From Rhodospirillaceae bacterium UBA6608 (GTDB lineage Bacteria > Pseudomonadota > Alphaproteobacteria > Rhodospirillales_A > Casp-alpha2): a stretch of 60,667 bases of DNA. Where the stretch lies: contig DJHY01000064.1 in NCBI GenBank assembly GCA_002433335.1, positions 1 through 60,667 of the forward strand, given 5' to 3'. The number at the start of each line of letters is the position of its first letter. The first letter of the stretch is position 1. Shown one piece after another: positions 53,685-60,667 of this stretch. The notes below the pieces were generated by a model. That model was not told the origin of the DNA, did not search any database, and worked only from the letters and a program-made list of their open reading frames with translations. Made by a program: the position numbers and the translations under genes.

Positions 53685-55682
53685 CTACGGCGCGGCTTTG
53701 CGGCAGGTGCGGTGCCGGTCTTTGGGGCCGGTGACCCGCACCTCGCCTTGATGTTCCCAAACCTCGTAATCGCCCAGGGCGTAGCGCGCGCCCGAGCCGG
53801 ATACGACCTGCGCCAGAATGCGGGTCGGCTGGCCCCGCTCGGTCCAGCTCAGGAACCCCTCGGCCCAGGCCAGGCCAAGCTGCGTGCCGTCGTTGCAGGC
53901 ATGGGGCATAGGGCCCGGGAAGACGACCTGGCCTTCGTCCCCGGCGTCGCCCAGGACGATGCCTTCGCGCCGGGGATCAGCCCCGCCGGTCAGGCCCCGG
54001 GGCGTTTTCAGGATGCCCTGCAGGCCGCTGATCATCCGGCCGACTTTGACCTCATGGCCCATGGCGCTCAGGTCGGTAATGGCCGGGACCAGCGGTTGTT
54101 CGACCTCGGTCGCGCCGCCCCGGTTCATGACATGGGGCAGGTCGATGGCCGACTGCATATCCAGATTCCAGGCCAGAACCCCCAACACCGCCCGGGCGGT
54201 GTAGCCGATGATGCGCGATCCGCCGGGCGAGCCGACGGCCATCACGAACCGCCCGTCGCCGTCCAAGACAATCGACGGGGACATGCTGGACCGGGGGCGC
54301 TTGCCGGGGGCAACCCGGTTGGGGGCGGGCTGACCCCGCCAGGTCGGGCGGAACGAAAAATCGGTCAATTGGTTGTTCAACAGGAAGCCGCCGACGAACA
54401 GGCGCGATCCGAAAGCGCTTTCGACCGTGGTGGTGAAGGACACGGCGTTGCCGAACCGATCGACGATGCTCATATGCGCGGTCGACAGGCCCTTCAGCGG
54501 GTCGGCGGGGCCGAGGAAGGCCGACTTCGCGCCCGGTGGCGCGCCGGGATCGACGATGCCCTCAATCGCCCGGTCGGGGGAAATCAGCTTGGCCCGTTGC
54601 GTCAAATAGGCCGGATCGACCATACCCTGCGTCGGCACCGGCACGATGTCGCTGTCGCCCACATAGGCGGCGCGGTCGACGAAGGCCAGGCGCTCGGCCT
54701 CGGCGATCAGGTGCAGGGCGCGGGGGCTGTTGGGCGTTTCGTTCTGTAGCCCGAAATGGTCGAGGATCCCGATGGCTTGCCCCACGGCCAGCCCGCCCGA
54801 CGACGGCGGTCCCATGCCACAGACCTTGTGCCCCCGATAGGCGGCGCAGACCGCAGGCCGTTTCTTAGCCTGATACCCGGCGAGATCGGCCAGGGTCATC
54901 GCCGCCGGGTGAAAGGGGGCGTTGCTGACGGCGTCGGTGATGGCTTGGGCGATGGGGCCCTGGTGCAGGGCGTCGGCGCCGTGTTGGGCGATGGCTTCCA
55001 AGGTCTTGGCCAGGGCGGGATTCTTCAGGATCGTCCCGGCGGCTTTGGGCTGGTCGCCGTCAAAGAAATAGGCCCGGGTCGCGGGAAATTTCGCCAAATG
55101 CCGGTCGCCCGCGATCTGCCGGGCCAGGCGCTCGGAGATCGGAAAGCCGTCTTTCGACAGGTGGATCGCTTCGGCGAACAACCGCGCCCAGGGCAGGCGG
55201 CCATGTTCGCGGTGGGCCAGCTCGAGCATCCGAACCACCCCCGGCACGCCCACGGCGCGCCCGCCCAGAATGGCGTCGCGATAGGGGATCGGCATGCCGC
55301 GGTGGTCCAGGAACATGTCTTCGCGGGCCGAGGCCGGGGCCGTTTCGCGCCCGTCGTAGGTCTCGATTCCCCGCGTTTTCCCGTCATAGCGGACCAAAAA
55401 GCCGCCGCCGCCGATGCCTGACGATTGCGGCTCGACCAGCGTCATCACCATTTGCGCGGCGATGGCCGCATCGATGGCACCGCCGCCTTCGTTCAAGACG
55501 GCCAAGGCCGCCCGCGCGGCCAGGGGATGGCTGACGGAAACCGCCTGTGTCTGGTATGTCCGGCCGATCCAGGGTCGGTCAAGGTCGGACGCCGCCTTAG
55601 GTGGCGGGGTGGCGCATCCGGCGATGGACAAGCAGAGCGCCAGACCGGCGGTGAGGGATCGGAATTTGGAAAATTGCAGCAT
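53685..55682 (-). CDS. ggt: Gamma-glutamyltransferase, lipoprotein form with C-terminal extension
   Basis: This enzyme cleaves gamma-glutamyl bonds, for example in glutathione, outside the cytosol. The 665 residues start with a lipoprotein signal (LSIAGC, lipid-anchored Cys23). They show SSGIGGGGFLVRYD, the autoprocessing nucleophile Thr401 in GLSTAHMSIVD, and the substrate-binding SMSPSIV and GSPGGSRIIGY. The usual family end, GGADPRREG, is at 566-573, yet about 85 more residues follow, rich in Gly/Trp/Glu (WTERGQ, YEVWEHQGEVRV) and ending in a basic tail. The extension is in frame with no sign of frameshift. It is convergent with the methyltransferase gene. Confidence 0.92.
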   Translation of the reverse strand: MLQFSKFRSLTAGLALCLSIAGCATPPPKAASDLDRPWIGRTYQTQAVSVSHPLAARAALAVLNEGGGAIDAAIAAQMVMTLVEPQSSGIGGGGFLVRYDGKTRGIETYDGRETAPASAREDMFLDHRGMPIPYRDAILGGRAVGVPGVVRMLELAHREHGRLPWARLFAEAIHLSKDGFPISERLARQIAGDRHLAKFPATRAYFFDGDQPKAAGTILKNPALAKTLEAIAQHGADALHQGPIAQAITDAVSNAPFHPAAMTLADLAGYQAKKRPAVCAAYRGHKVCGMGPPSSGGLAVGQAIGILDHFGLQNETPNSPRALHLIAEAERLAFVDRAAYVGDSDIVPVPTQGMVDPAYLTQRAKLISPDRAIEGIVDPGAPPGAKSAFLGPADPLKGLSTAHMSIVDRFGNAVSFTTTVESAFGSRLFVGGFLLNNQLTDFSFRPTWRGQPAPNRVAPGKRPRSSMSPSIVLDGDGRFVMAVGSPGGSRIIGYTARAVLGVLAWNLDMQSAIDLPHVMNRGGATEVEQPLVPAITDLSAMGHEVKVGRMISGLQGILKTPRGLTGGADPRREGIVLGDAGDEGQVVFPGPMPHACNDGTQLGLAWAEGFLSWTERGQPTRILAQVVSGSGARYALGDYEVWEHQGEVRVTGPKDRHRTCRKAAP

Positions 55683-55731
55683 GGTGGCCCTAGATGTAGC
55701 CGATGGCCGGGGGGTGGTCCATCGCTGCTAT

Positions 55732-55759
55732 TTGACCCCGCCCGTGGGTCTGTTAAAGT
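55732..55759 (+). promoter_or_regulatory. Putative promoter of panBC
   Basis: TTGACC (55732-55737), a 16-base spacer and TAAAGT (55754-55759) lie 40 bases before the panB ATG, followed by GGAGAGTAGG as ribosome-binding site. Confidence 0.5.
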
Positions 55760-55798
55760 CCCGCGCTCCTACCAAGAACAACCTGCCGGAGAGTAGGC

Positions 55799-56614
55799 AT
55801 GGCGCGTATTACCGTGGAGGAACTCAAGGCGCGTAAGGTTGGAAAGGGGGCGACTCCGATCGTCTCGCTGACCGCCTATACGACGCCGATGGCCAAGTTC
55901 CTGGACCCCCATTGCGATTTTCTGCTGGTCGGGGATTCCCTGGCCGTTGTGATCTATGGCCTGGAAACCACCCGTGGCGTAACCCTGGATATCATGTGCG
56001 CCCATGGTCGCGCGGTGACCCGCGGGGCCGAGCGCGCCCTGGTCGTGGTCGACCTGCCGCATGGGTCCTATGAAGATTCCACCGCCCAGGCCGTGGCTTC
56101 GGCCAAGCGGGTGATCGAAGAAACCGAAGCCCAGGCGGTGAAGCTGGAAGGCGGGGTCGAGATGGCCGATACGGTCGCCGCGATCGTCGCCGCCGGGGTG
56201 CCCGTGCTGGGCCATGTCGGGTTGTTGCCGCAAAAGGCGGAAAATCGCGGCGGCTTCAAGATTCAAGGCCGGGGCGACGAAGGCGCGCAGCGCGTCATCG
56301 CCGATGCCAAGGCAATCGATGAAGCCGGGGCCTTTGCCATGGTGATCGAAGGCACGGTTGAGGCCGTGGCCCGTGAAATGACCGAAATTGTGTCCGTGCC
56401 GACCATCGGCATCGGGGCCTCGCCTGCCTGTGACGGGCAAATTCTGGTGACCCAGGACATGGTCGGCCTGTTCGCCGATTTCACGCCCAAGTTCGTCAAG
56501 AAATACGCCGACCTGGGCGTCGAGATGGAACGCGCCGCCAGGGAATATGCCGACGACGTGCGCAGCGGCCGTTTCCCGGGGCTTGAGCACTGCTACGGCG
56601 TGGAAAAGAAGTAA
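55799..56614 (+). CDS. panB: 3-methyl-2-oxobutanoate hydroxymethyltransferase
   Basis: This enzyme makes ketopantoate for pantothenate and coenzyme A. The 271 residues show [66 protein letters not shown] and [27 protein letters not shown] also matches the PanB family. It precedes panC by four bases. The length matches the family. Confidence 0.97.
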   Translation: MARITVEELKARKVGKGATPIVSLTAYTTPMAKFLDPHCDFLLVGDSLAVVIYGLETTRGVTLDIMCAHGRAVTRGAERALVVVDLPHGSYEDSTAQAVASAKRVIEETEAQAVKLEGGVEMADTVAAIVAAGVPVLGHVGLLPQKAENRGGFKIQGRGDEGAQRVIADAKAIDEAGAFAMVIEGTVEAVAREMTEIVSVPTIGIGASPACDGQILVTQDMVGLFADFTPKFVKKYADLGVEMERAAREYADDVRSGRFPGLEHCYGVEKK

Positions 56615-56618
56615 GGCC

Positions 56619-57473
56619 ATGACTGGGGCCGTCGCCTTGGACACCGTCCGCACCATCGCCGACCTGCGCGCCCGGGTGGCCGCATGGCGGGCAGATGGGG
56701 CGCGGGTCGGCCTGGTGCCGACCATGGGGGCGTTGCATGCGGGGCATGTGGCGTTGGTCAAACAATCCGTCGCCGCCTGCGACAAGACCGAGGTGACGCT
56801 GTTCGTCAACCCGGCGCAGTTCGGCCCCAACGAAGATTATGCCGTCTATCCCCGCAGCGAAGAGCGCGACGCCGCCATGGTCGCGGCCGAGGGTGCGGAC
56901 CTGTTGTTCGCGCCGGGGGTGGAAGAGGTCTATCCCGGCGGTCATTCGACCCAGGTTCACGTCGGCGGTTTGGGCGACCTGCTGGAAGGCGAATACCGCC
57001 CCGGCTTCTTCACCGGCGTGGCGACCGTGGTGACCAAGCTGTTGCTGCAATCCCTGCCGGACGAGGCCTTTTTCGGGGAAAAGGATTATCAGCAGCTTCA
57101 GGTCATCAAACGCCTGATCCGTGATCTGGACATCCCGGTCACCGCGACCGGGGTCAAGACCGTGCGCGAGGACGATGGCCTCGCCCTGTCGTCGCGCAAC
57201 GCCTATCTGACGCCTGCCGAGCGGGCCCAGGCCCCGGTTCTGCATGGTACCCTGGTCCAGGTCGCGGAACAGGTCGCGCGCGGCGAAAACCCCCGCACCC
57301 AGGAACAATGGGCCAAGGATCAGTTGGAACGCGCCGGTTTCTGGCAGGTCGACTACGTCACGGTGCGTGACGCAGCCACGCTGGAAGAAGTCTCCAACGC
57401 GGCCCAGCCCGCCCGCGTTTTGGCGGCGGCTTGGTTGGGCAAAGCACGGTTGATCGACAACGTCGCGGTATAA
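56619..57473 (+). CDS. panC: Pantoate-beta-alanine ligase
   Basis: This enzyme joins pantoate and beta-alanine with ATP. The 284 residues show VPTMGALHAGHVALV (HxGH), VTLFVNPAQFGPNEDY, FFTGVATVVTKLLL, AFFGEKDYQQLQVIK and LALSSRNAYLTP (KMSKS-equivalent). The ATG at 56619 has TAAGG upstream, overlapping the panB stop region. An in-frame frame start at 56547 lies inside panB and was rejected. Confidence 0.96.
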   Translation: MTGAVALDTVRTIADLRARVAAWRADGARVGLVPTMGALHAGHVALVKQSVAACDKTEVTLFVNPAQFGPNEDYAVYPRSEERDAAMVAAEGADLLFAPGVEEVYPGGHSTQVHVGGLGDLLEGEYRPGFFTGVATVVTKLLLQSLPDEAFFGEKDYQQLQVIKRLIRDLDIPVTATGVKTVREDDGLALSSRNAYLTPAERAQAPVLHGTLVQVAEQVARGENPRTQEQWAKDQLERAGFWQVDYVTVRDAATLEEVSNAAQPARVLAAAWLGKARLIDNVAV

Positions 57474-57621
57474 TGCGGCTAATTCGCAACTGTTATGGCA
57501 CCGCACAAAAACCCTGCTATGGTTTCCGGGGCGCTATGGGGGCGCCGCGTGCTCCCATGCCAATGAGTTGGTCCCGCCGGTAGCGTCCTGACCGGTTGGC
57601 CAGACGGGTTTCCGAGAACGC
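57474..57621 (+). other. Structured leader between panC and the hybrid kinase
   Basis: The 148-base gap has GGCGC-TATGG-G-GGCGCC-like pairing (about 57531-57547) and CCGGT/ACCGG arms around 9 bases (about 57578-57596). A TATGGT sits near 57521 and may be a -10 box. No known riboswitch consensus is recognised. Confidence 0.3.
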
Positions 57622-59937
57622 ATGACTGCCGAAAACATCAAGGCGCTTATCAGCGGCATCACGCGCCGGTTCGTCGGCGCGATCGCCGTTCTTTTGCTGT
57701 TGGCGATCGGCGGGTTCCTCATTCTGTCGGCGGTAATCGATGCAGATCAGGATAGTTCGGTCCTAATCAACGTCAGCGGCCGCCAACGCATGCTGTCGCA
57801 ACGCATCACCATGCTGTCATTGCGGCTTGCCGATGCCGCTACGCAGAAGACGGAAAACGTCGAGAAAGTCCGCGCCGAATTGCTGAAATCCATCGATCTG
57901 ATGGAGAAATCGCACAAGGCCCTGACCCAGGGCAGCCAGGAGATGCGGATTGCCCCTGGGATGCCCGCCGGGTTGATGGCGATGTATTTCGGGCCCGTGT
58001 CCGACGTCGACCGCATGGTGACGGACTTCCTTTATCGCGCGCGCAGTTATGCCGAAGGACCGTCCATGCGCTGGCAATGGGACGATTTGGACCTGCGCTA
58101 CATGATTGACCAGGCCCCGGGGCGCCTGCTGAACGCCTTGGATGCCATCGTCAAAAAATACGAGACGGAAAGCGATCAGCGGGTCCATCGCCTGGAAGTT
58201 CTGCAACTCGGCAGTCTGGTCTTGACCATCGTGACGCTGTTGCTGCTGGGGGGAACGATATTCCGGCCGATGGTGCTGCGCATTCGTAGCGAGGTCCTGG
58301 AACGCCAACAGGCGCGCGATGATGCCGAGGCGGCGAACGAGTCGAAGACCCGCTTCCTGGCCAATATGAGCCACGAGATCCGCACACCGCTGAATGCCAT
58401 TATCGGGTTGAGCGGGCTGGCATTGAAAACCGAGTTGAATGACAAACAGCGGGACTATATCGGCAAGGTTCGCTCGGCATCGACGTCGTTGCTGCATGTC
58501 ATCGACGACATCCTTGATTATTCGAAGATCGAATCGGGCAAGATGTCTTTGGAAATCATCGATTTCAGGCTGTCCGATGTCGTCGATGACTTGTCCGGGA
58601 TCATGGCGGCCTACGCCCGTGACAAGACGATCGAGTTGAACTTCGATGTCGAATCGGACACGCCGAACGAACTGCGCGGCGATCCCCTGCGCCTCAATCA
58701 AATCCTGATCAATCTGGGCGGAAATGCCATCAAGTTCACCGAGCATGGGCGGGTGTCCGTGCGGTTCCGCGGGCAAAGTCTGTCCGATGGGCGGGTTCGG
58801 CTGCTGTGCGAGGTCTCGGACACCGGCATCGGGATGACGGAAGACCAGCGCGCCCGGCTGTTTCATGCCTTTACCCAGGCCGATGTGTCGACGACGCGGC
58901 GATACGGCGGCACGGGCCTGGGGCTGACGATCTGCCGCAATCTGGTGCAGTTGATGGACGGTGACATCGGGGTCGAAAGCACGCCCGGTATGGGCAGCAC
59001 GTTCTGGTTCACGGTCGATCTGCACCGTGCCTCGGGCGTGCCCGAACGCCGCAAATCGCATCGCCTGATCGAGGCGGCGAGATCGTCGGATGAGGACAAG
59101 GTCAAAGGGGCTCGGGTGTTGGTGGTCGAAGACAACGACATCAACCAACAGGTCGCCCGCGAAGTGTTGGAAGGGGCCGGGGTCGAAGTCATGCTGGCCG
59201 ACAACGGGAAGATCGCTTGCGATATGGTCCATGCCGGGAGCTTTGACGCGGTATTCATGGATCTGCAGATGCCCGAGATGGACGGCTACGAAGCGACCCG
59301 GTGCATTCGGTCCGACGAACGGTTCACCGACCTGCCGATCATCGCCATGACCGCCCATGCCATGACGTCGGAGCGGGATGCTTGCTTGGAAGCCGGAATG
59401 AACGATTTCGTTACCAAGCCGGTCGAGGCCGCCAGCCTGTTTTCGGCGCTGGCGCGAAGCCTGAAGGATTTTCAGCCGCGGGGTGACGTTACGCCCCAAC
59501 CCGAAAAAGCCGAAGTCGCGAAACCGGCTCGGAAGGAAAAGGCCCCGCAGTCGTCTGCCGGCGCGACCAATGGACGCCTGCCGGACGAAATTCCAGGATT
59601 CGACGTTGCCGGTGCGCGGGCAATGCTGCGCGGGAACGATGCCTTGCTGCGCAAGCTTCTAGGTGATTTCCATAACAAATACATGGGGCTGGCGGACAAA
59701 ATTTCGGCAGACCTGGCGCGCGGCGATGCCGAAGCGGCGAAGCTGTCGGCCCATTCCCTGAAAGGGGCCAGCGGCAACCTGCATGCCGATCGTATCTACG
59801 AGGCGGCCAGGGCCTTGGATGAAGCCTTGCGCGAAGACGCGCCGGGCAGCGATCAGGAGCCTCTGATCGCGAATCTGGCCGCGGCCCTGGCCGAAGCCGA
59901 TACGGCCTTGGCCAAGGTTCTATCGGACGGGGCCTGA
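57622..59937 (+). CDS. Hybrid sensor histidine kinase with PilJ/NarX-like sensor, REC and Hpt domains
   Basis: This is an inner-membrane multistep phosphorelay protein of 771 residues. Helix 1 is at about 17-39. A periplasmic sensor has [15 protein letters not shown] (48-62), as in the type IV pili/nitrate-sensing P-box family, and helix 2 lies at about 196-214. HisKA has [10 protein letters not shown] (His251), and the ATPase has [19 protein letters not shown] and GGTGLGL. REC has VEDND and Asp547 in FMDLQMP, with Lys599. A linker leads to Hpt with His711 in [10 protein letters not shown]. All relay residues are present. The output partner is not adjacent. Confidence 0.95.
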   Translation: MTAENIKALISGITRRFVGAIAVLLLLAIGGFLILSAVIDADQDSSVLINVSGRQRMLSQRITMLSLRLADAATQKTENVEKVRAELLKSIDLMEKSHKALTQGSQEMRIAPGMPAGLMAMYFGPVSDVDRMVTDFLYRARSYAEGPSMRWQWDDLDLRYMIDQAPGRLLNALDAIVKKYETESDQRVHRLEVLQLGSLVLTIVTLLLLGGTIFRPMVLRIRSEVLERQQARDDAEAANESKTRFLANMSHEIRTPLNAIIGLSGLALKTELNDKQRDYIGKVRSASTSLLHVIDDILDYSKIESGKMSLEIIDFRLSDVVDDLSGIMAAYARDKTIELNFDVESDTPNELRGDPLRLNQILINLGGNAIKFTEHGRVSVRFRGQSLSDGRVRLLCEVSDTGIGMTEDQRARLFHAFTQADVSTTRRYGGTGLGLTICRNLVQLMDGDIGVESTPGMGSTFWFTVDLHRASGVPERRKSHRLIEAARSSDEDKVKGARVLVVEDNDINQQVAREVLEGAGVEVMLADNGKIACDMVHAGSFDAVFMDLQMPEMDGYEATRCIRSDERFTDLPIIAMTAHAMTSERDACLEAGMNDFVTKPVEAASLFSALARSLKDFQPRGDVTPQPEKAEVAKPARKEKAPQSSAGATNGRLPDEIPGFDVAGARAMLRGNDALLRKLLGDFHNKYMGLADKISADLARGDAEAAKLSAHSLKGASGNLHADRIYEAARALDEALREDAPGSDQEPLIANLAAALAEADTALAKVLSDGA

Positions 59938-59947
59938 CCCCTGGTCT

Positions 59948-60667
59948 TTAAAACGGCGGGCGCAGCGGCGGCAGATCGACCCGCACGGCGATATCCTTCA
60001 ATTCTTCCGATACCGGCGGATAGATTTCCATCACCATCGGGTCGTGCCCGGGGATAACATGCTCGGGACCATCGGCCAGACGGGCGACCTTTTTGTGGCC
60101 TTCCAACATGTCGCCGATATGCAGCACCGTGGGAAACGGGTTTTTGTGAATCCAGTTGGCGTAAAGGTGCATCGAATCCGATGCCAACACGACCCAGCCC
60201 CGCTCGGTCCAGGCGCGCACGAACTGCATGCCCTGGGTATGGCCCCCGACGTGATGCAGGGTCAGGCCGGGGAACAGTTCTTCGTCGCCGTTATGGAATT
60301 CGACCCGGTCTTTGTAGAGTTCCTTGACCAAATGACAGACATCGTCGGGGTTGAATGAATTACGCAGCACCGGATAGCGCATGTAGCGCCCGGTGACGTA
60401 GGACATCTCCTGATCCTGGATATGGAAGGTCGCGTTTGGGAATTTTTCCAGGTTGCCGCCATGGTCGTAATGCATATGGGTGATGACGACGTCCGTAACC
60501 TCGGCGGCGTCGACGCCGATCAGCTTCAACCCTTCCGTCGGGCAGCGATACATGGTGCGGCCCCGCTCCCGGGCGGCATCGGCATCGAATCCGGTATCGA
60601 CGACAACCGTCCGGTTTTCCGAAACGCAGGCCCAGACGTAATAATCGATGGGATAGGGCGCATCGTG
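59948..60667 (-). CDS. Metallo-beta-lactamase-fold hydrolase, N-acyl-homoserine-lactonase-like (5' end missing)
   Basis: This is a zinc hydrolase of the AttM/AhlL-type lactonase group. The visible 239 codons run off the window edge and begin HDAPYPIDYYVWACVSENRT, then VVVDTGFDADAA. Zinc ligands are in ITHMHYDHGG (HxHxDH), VGGHTQGMQF, VLASDSMHLY and VIPGHDP. Lactonases of this fold have a Tyr after SDS..H (here YANW), also seen. The natural substrate (acyl-homoserine lactone or another lactone) is inferred. An ATG at 60553 is internal; the real start is outside. Confidence 0.87.
   Translation of the reverse strand, partial: HDAPYPIDYYVWACVSENRTVVVDTGFDADAARERGRTMYRCPTEGLKLIGVDAAEVTDVVITHMHYDHGGNLEKFPNATFHIQDQEMSYVTGRYMRYPVLRNSFNPDDVCHLVKELYKDRVEFHNGDEELFPGLTLHHVGGHTQGMQFVRAWTERGWVVLASDSMHLYANWIHKNPFPTVLHIGDMLEGHKKVARLADGPEHVIPGHDPMVMEIYPPVSEELKDIAVRVDLPPLRPPF

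Noticed and set aside
53685..53940. A frameshift or read-through explaining the long gamma-glutamyltransferase tail
   Set aside because: The frame is continuous, the tail has normal composition for the genome and no second overlapping gene fits.
1..60667. CRISPR arrays, insertion sequences, prophage or att sites
   Set aside because: No regularly spaced repeats, transposase-like proteins or terminal repeats were found on either strand.

Overview
The window looks like a chromosomal segment of a GC-rich alphaproteobacterium, most likely a Rhodospirillales/Rhodospirillaceae-type organism. The evidence is the gene order rpmH-rnpA-yidD-yidC-engB-argB, the SRP RNA-dnaX-ybaB-recR block, the acylated (succinyl) lysine branch dapD/dapE near argB, and a DUF2336 protein. 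I see no rRNA, tRNA, CRISPR array, insertion sequence, prophage or integration site. The segment reads as core chromosome with a few accessory genes. It holds about 57 protein genes plus one RNA gene, and no gene-free stretch exceeds 300 bases.

Layout. 1-3051 (-): the first 1017 codons of gltB. 3272-4084 (+): uppP. 4092-10791 (-): a YejABEF-type peptide ABC importer with a 2-hydroxyacid dehydrogenase coupled to its end. 10928-12272 (-): hisN and a membrane-anchored cytochrome c, divergent from pheA and a DUF983 gene (12480-13735, +). 13820-17055 (-): a MacA/MacB-like tripartite efflux system split into three genes. 17142-18128 (-): nudC. 18273-18371 (+): 4.5S SRP RNA, then dnaX; a PolB-like 3'-5' exonuclease lies on the opposite strand, followed by ybaB and recR. 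22265-26230: rmuC, a secreted DUF4139 protein and a nucleoside transporter. 26372-27879 (+): def-fmt. 28150-30129: a FrnE-like DsbA protein, a GIY-YIG protein and a luciferase-like monooxygenase.

30270-35220 (+) is a trehalose operon: otsB, a GH15 glycosidase, otsA and glucokinase. 35241-37427 (-) is a tandem pair of paralogous cytosolic proteins that I cannot assign to any family. They sit beside a strikingly AT-rich palindrome and are the best candidate here for undescribed biology. 37592-38751 (+): truA and a small membrane protein. 38772-41564 (-): dapE, dapD and a HAD nucleotidase. 41725-44471 (+): DUF2336 and an amidase. 44551-48926 (-): argB, engB, yidC, yidD, rnpA and rpmH. 49165-52776 (+): a TVP38/DedA-like membrane protein, a MerA-like FAD disulfide oxidoreductase and an orphan sensor kinase. 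52887-53675 (+): a trans-aconitate-methyltransferase-like enzyme. 53685-55682 (-): a lipoprotein gamma-glutamyltransferase with an extra C-terminal segment. 55799-57473 (+): panB-panC. 57622-59937 (+): a hybrid kinase with a PilJ/NarX-like sensor, REC and Hpt domains. 59948-60667 (-): the 3' part of a lactonase-like metallo-beta-lactamase-fold gene.

How the genes work together. Nitrogen and amino-acid metabolism (gltB, argB, dapDE, hisN, pheA), cell-envelope building (uppP, yidC, DAP synthesis), translation start and maturation (def, fmt, truA, rnpA, rpmH) and DNA maintenance (dnaX, recR, ybaB, rmuC) form the core. The trehalose operon, the efflux pump and two kinases without a neighbouring response-regulator gene form the environmental-response layer. 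All family calls come from reading motifs by eye; no database search was made.
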